Of a stretch of DNA of 64,000 nucleotides, positions 61,989-64,000 are shown in pieces. The stretch is from the NCBI GenBank assembly GCA_947259375.1, contig CAMYLZ010000025.1, positions 62,001 to 126,000 of the forward strand. Direction: 5' to 3'. The position numbers and the translations under genes were made by a program. Position 1 is the first letter of the stretch, and each line of letters starts with the position of its first letter. The notes under the pieces were generated by a model. It did not search any database, was not told the origin of the DNA, and saw nothing but the letters and a program-made list of their open reading frames with translations. The DNA comes from an uncultured Parvularculaceae bacterium. Its GTDB lineage: Bacteria > Pseudomonadota > Alphaproteobacteria > Caulobacterales > Parvularculaceae.

Positions 61989-63482
61989 ATGCGGATTTTT
62001 CGGGTTTCGGCGGGGCTGGTTGCTTTCCTGTGGGCGGCGTTCAGCGCTTTGTTCTGGACGACAGGCGCCTTGGCGGCCGGCGACGACGTTTTCGTGGTGC
62101 CGCGCGTCACGGTGCAAGGGCAGGCTGACAACGCCACGGCGGCGAAGGCCGTCGCCCAGCGGCGCGGCCGCCGGCGGGCGCTGGACATTCTCTTGAAACG
62201 TCTGACGGTTGAAGAAGACTGGCCTTATCTGCCCCGTGTCGAGACCTTGCTGGACGAGATCGAGGAACCCGAAGAAGAAGCCGGCGACGAGACTGCCGAT
62301 AGCCTTGGCGTCGTCAGTCCTGACGGGCCGGGTGAATTGCCCGAGGATATTTTCGATCCTTACGCCTATCGCGACCGGCCGGTGCTGACCCTTGACGACG
62401 CCAGTCTGGAAGCGCTGGAGGCCGGTTTCGAAGTCTATAATGAAAAGAGCTCGGCGCGGACCTATCGGGCGTTCATCACCTATCGCTTCAAGCCGGCGGC
62501 GATCCGGCGGTTGCTGCGCGATGCGCAAATTCCGTATTCGGAAGCGCAAACGCGCACCGCGCTGGTGCTGCCCGTTCTTGAAACCGCCAATGGCCTCTAT
62601 CTTTGGGAAGAGAACAATCCGTGGATGGCGGCGTGGAAGGTGCGTCCTTACAATAATGAGCTGACGCCCATGGCGGCGCCGCTGGGCGATCTGGAAGACG
62701 CCGCGACGGTCAGCGCGCAGGATGCGATTTCCCTCGATGAAACTGCGATGCGCGTGATGGCGGACCGGTATGCGGTCAGCCAGGTGATCATCGCGCACGC
62801 TTTTTTGCGTCAGGTTGATGACGAGCATCAGTTGCGCGTGCGACTGGTGAACGGTTTTCGCGAGTCGGGCGATATCGCCGATGCGCCGGACGAGTTTTCC
62901 ATCATCGAAGCGCCGGCCGCCGCTTATGAAGGGTTGAGCGCCGCCGAGCCAGAAGCTGACGCCAGCCTGATTACCGCGAGCACTGGCGATATTCTCGCAG
63001 AGGCCTGGTTCCGCCGGCCGGTCGGCAACTTTCCGACCCTTGCTGAAGAAGCCATTGAGGTGGTCATCGCCAAACACGCCAAGCCGTGGAAAGAACGCAC
63101 ACTGATTGATCACACTGCGGCCGCGCTGTTGGAGGCGAGCGCCTATTTCCGGTCGCTGGCGGAATGGTCGCAAATTCGCTCGGCGCTGATTTCAACCCCG
63201 CTGGTCGGTTCGGTGCAGGTGCGTTCGCTATCGCGCCAGGGCGCAGAGATGTTGATCCGCGCTTATGGCGACCCTGACAAGCTGGTTATCGCCATGGAAG
63301 CGCAGGGCCTGGCCTTATGGTCGGAAGATGGCGAGCGCTGGCTGGTGGCGACGCCGGGAACCGCGCAGAATTTGCGTCGCGGCGGGCGCGGCCGCAATGA
63401 GCGTTTTGGCGAGACCGCCCCGGACGGCGCGGTTCAGCCGGCTGCGTTCGAGGCGCAAGGCGGCGCGCCGTCGCGATATTGA
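61989..63482 (+). CDS. DUF2066 domain-containing exported protein
   Basis: A 497-residue protein with a signal peptide (VAFLWAAFSALFWTTGALA). The DUF2066 domain is recognised by FVVPRVTVQGQADNATAAKAVAQ and the RALDILLKRL helix, and later strands with YRAFITYRFKPAAIRRLLRDA and LVLPVLETANGLYLWEEN. The gene commonly sits next to hdaA in alphaproteobacteria, as here (14-bp gap). The function is unknown; the domain may act in the envelope. An extra acidic loop (about 85-115) is present. Confidence 0.8.
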   Translation: MRIFRVSAGLVAFLWAAFSALFWTTGALAAGDDVFVVPRVTVQGQADNATAAKAVAQRRGRRRALDILLKRLTVEEDWPYLPRVETLLDEIEEPEEEAGDETADSLGVVSPDGPGELPEDIFDPYAYRDRPVLTLDDASLEALEAGFEVYNEKSSARTYRAFITYRFKPAAIRRLLRDAQIPYSEAQTRTALVLPVLETANGLYLWEENNPWMAAWKVRPYNNELTPMAAPLGDLEDAATVSAQDAISLDETAMRVMADRYAVSQVIIAHAFLRQVDDEHQLRVRLVNGFRESGDIADAPDEFSIIEAPAAAYEGLSAAEPEADASLITASTGDILAEAWFRRPVGNFPTLAEEAIEVVIAKHAKPWKERTLIDHTAAALLEASAYFRSLAEWSQIRSALISTPLVGSVQVRSLSRQGAEMLIRAYGDPDKLVIAMEAQGLALWSEDGERWLVATPGTAQNLRRGGRGRNERFGETAPDGAVQPAAFEAQGGAPSRY

Positions 63483-63496
63483 ACGGCGCAAGATCC

Positions 63497-64000
63497 ATGA
63501 CGACCCAATCCTTGACGCTGCGGGCAGGGGCTGCACGGCAACTCTCGCTCGCATTGCCGGACACGCCGCCGCGCTATGATCGCGCCTCTTTCTTGCGTTC
63601 CGATGCGAATGACGCCGCGTGGCGTGCGGGGGCGGCGTGGCTTGCTTCCGATGAACCGGCGCTGATTGTTTGCGGCCCGCCAGGAGCGGGCAAGTCGCAT
63701 TTTGTACATGCGCTGCTCGAAGGGCGTGACTTTGCTGCGGTGGGGGCGGACGGATTTTCGAACATGTCCGAGGAGCCAGCGCTAACCTTTGTGGACGGCA
63801 TGCCGGCGGTCGATCCGCGCGGGTTCTTGTCGGCGTTTGAAAGCGCGGTCTTGTCCGGGCGGCGACTGGTGCTCGCTGGCGTTGGTCATCCTTCCGAATG
63901 GGCGCTCGGTCTCAAGGATTTGCGCACCCGGCTCGAAGCCGCGCCGCGCGCGGTGCTGGTCGACCCGGACGAAGTGCTGATCCGCGCGGTGATCGCCAAG
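63497..64000 (+). CDS. hdaA: DnaA regulatory inactivator HdaA-like (partial)
   Basis: Partial: 168 codons, cut at the window edge. It is an AAA+ protein resembling Hda/HdaA, which promotes ATP hydrolysis on DnaA to prevent over-initiation. Visible parts are AARQLSLALPDTPPRYDRAS (the clamp-binding QLSLAL region), the Walker A GPPGAGKSH (60-68) and LTFVDGMPAV in the Walker B position. Walker B is degenerate, with Phe-Val-Asp-Gly in place of Asp-Asp/Glu, a common feature of Hda. Its neighbour, a DUF2066 gene, matches the usual context. The ATG at 63497 follows a weak AAGA site. Confidence 0.85.
   Translation, partial: MTTQSLTLRAGAARQLSLALPDTPPRYDRASFLRSDANDAAWRAGAAWLASDEPALIVCGPPGAGKSHFVHALLEGRDFAAVGADGFSNMSEEPALTFVDGMPAVDPRGFLSAFESAVLSGRRLVLAGVGHPSEWALGLKDLRTRLEAAPRAVLVDPDEVLIRAVIAK

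Overview
The window is GC-rich, densely coded chromosomal DNA with short gaps, many start/stop overlaps and few intrinsic terminators. Gene content points to an alphaproteobacterium: hpnC/D/E/G/H and hpnM/N hopanoid genes, TamA/TamB, an HdaA-like DnaA regulator at the right edge, a PHA-granule family protein and an AST arginine operon. The gene set resembles marine Caulobacterales/Hyphomonadaceae/Parvularculaceae relatives; this placement is inference. I see no rRNA, tRNA, CRISPR array, prophage or transposase.

Layout. (1) 1-1.5 kb: ribosomal genes rplM-rpsI, then a partly duplicated 3' end, a terminator and a possible small RNA. (2) 1.5-7.1 kb, minus strand: tamA-tamB, an outer-membrane assembly module. 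(3) 7.4-11.5 kb: four co-directional genes, sulfotransferase, paraoxonase-like lipoprotein, HpnA-like epimerase and PhyH-type dioxygenase. The first three overlap each other. They lead into (4) 12.0-26.8 kb: a hopanoid/squalene locus on both strands, hpnB, hpnC-hpnD-2OG oxygenase-hpnE-hpnG, then hpnH and ispH, a polyprenyl diphosphate synthase, and hpnM/hpnN. FPP synthase supplies FPP, HpnC/D/E turn it into squalene, HpnG/H make extended hopanoids, HpnB is a glycosyltransferase and HpnM/N are transport-type proteins. The squalene-hopene cyclase gene (shc/hpnF) is not in the window. An AT-richer hydrolase gene interrupts the locus between hpnG and hpnH, and hpnG carries an in-frame palindromic repeat.

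(5) 26.9-32.0 kb: an arginine succinyltransferase operon in which an M20 hydrolase is joined to astA-astD-astB; astC and astE are absent locally. (6) 32.1-38.4 kb: a hybrid histidine kinase, an Lrp/AsnC regulator divergent from a leucine-type amino-acid dehydrogenase with a clear palindromic operator between them, then a thiolase and glutaryl-CoA dehydrogenase (amino-acid catabolism). (7) 38.7-49.2 kb: housekeeping and accessory genes, including a flavin ferredoxin-NADP reductase, quinone oxidoreductase, MFS transporter, exported methyltransferase, metG and an SDR. (8) 49.4-51.6 kb: a BlaI/BlaR1-type repressor and protease sensor with two BlaI-type operators but no beta-lactamase. (9) 51.7-56.8 kb: an SDR, two exported hydrolases and a TraB/TIKI-type lipoprotein. 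(10) 57-64 kb: PHA-family protein, DUF1499 protein, purM-purN, an exported subtilisin with a PKD domain, a DUF2066 protein and the start of hdaA, cut by the window edge.

The most promising material for a new system is the sulfotransferase/paraoxonase/HpnA/PhyH module beside the hopanoid locus, together with the 2OG oxygenase embedded between hpnD and hpnE. They could be unrecognised tailoring enzymes for hopanoids or other lipids; this is inferred from context only.
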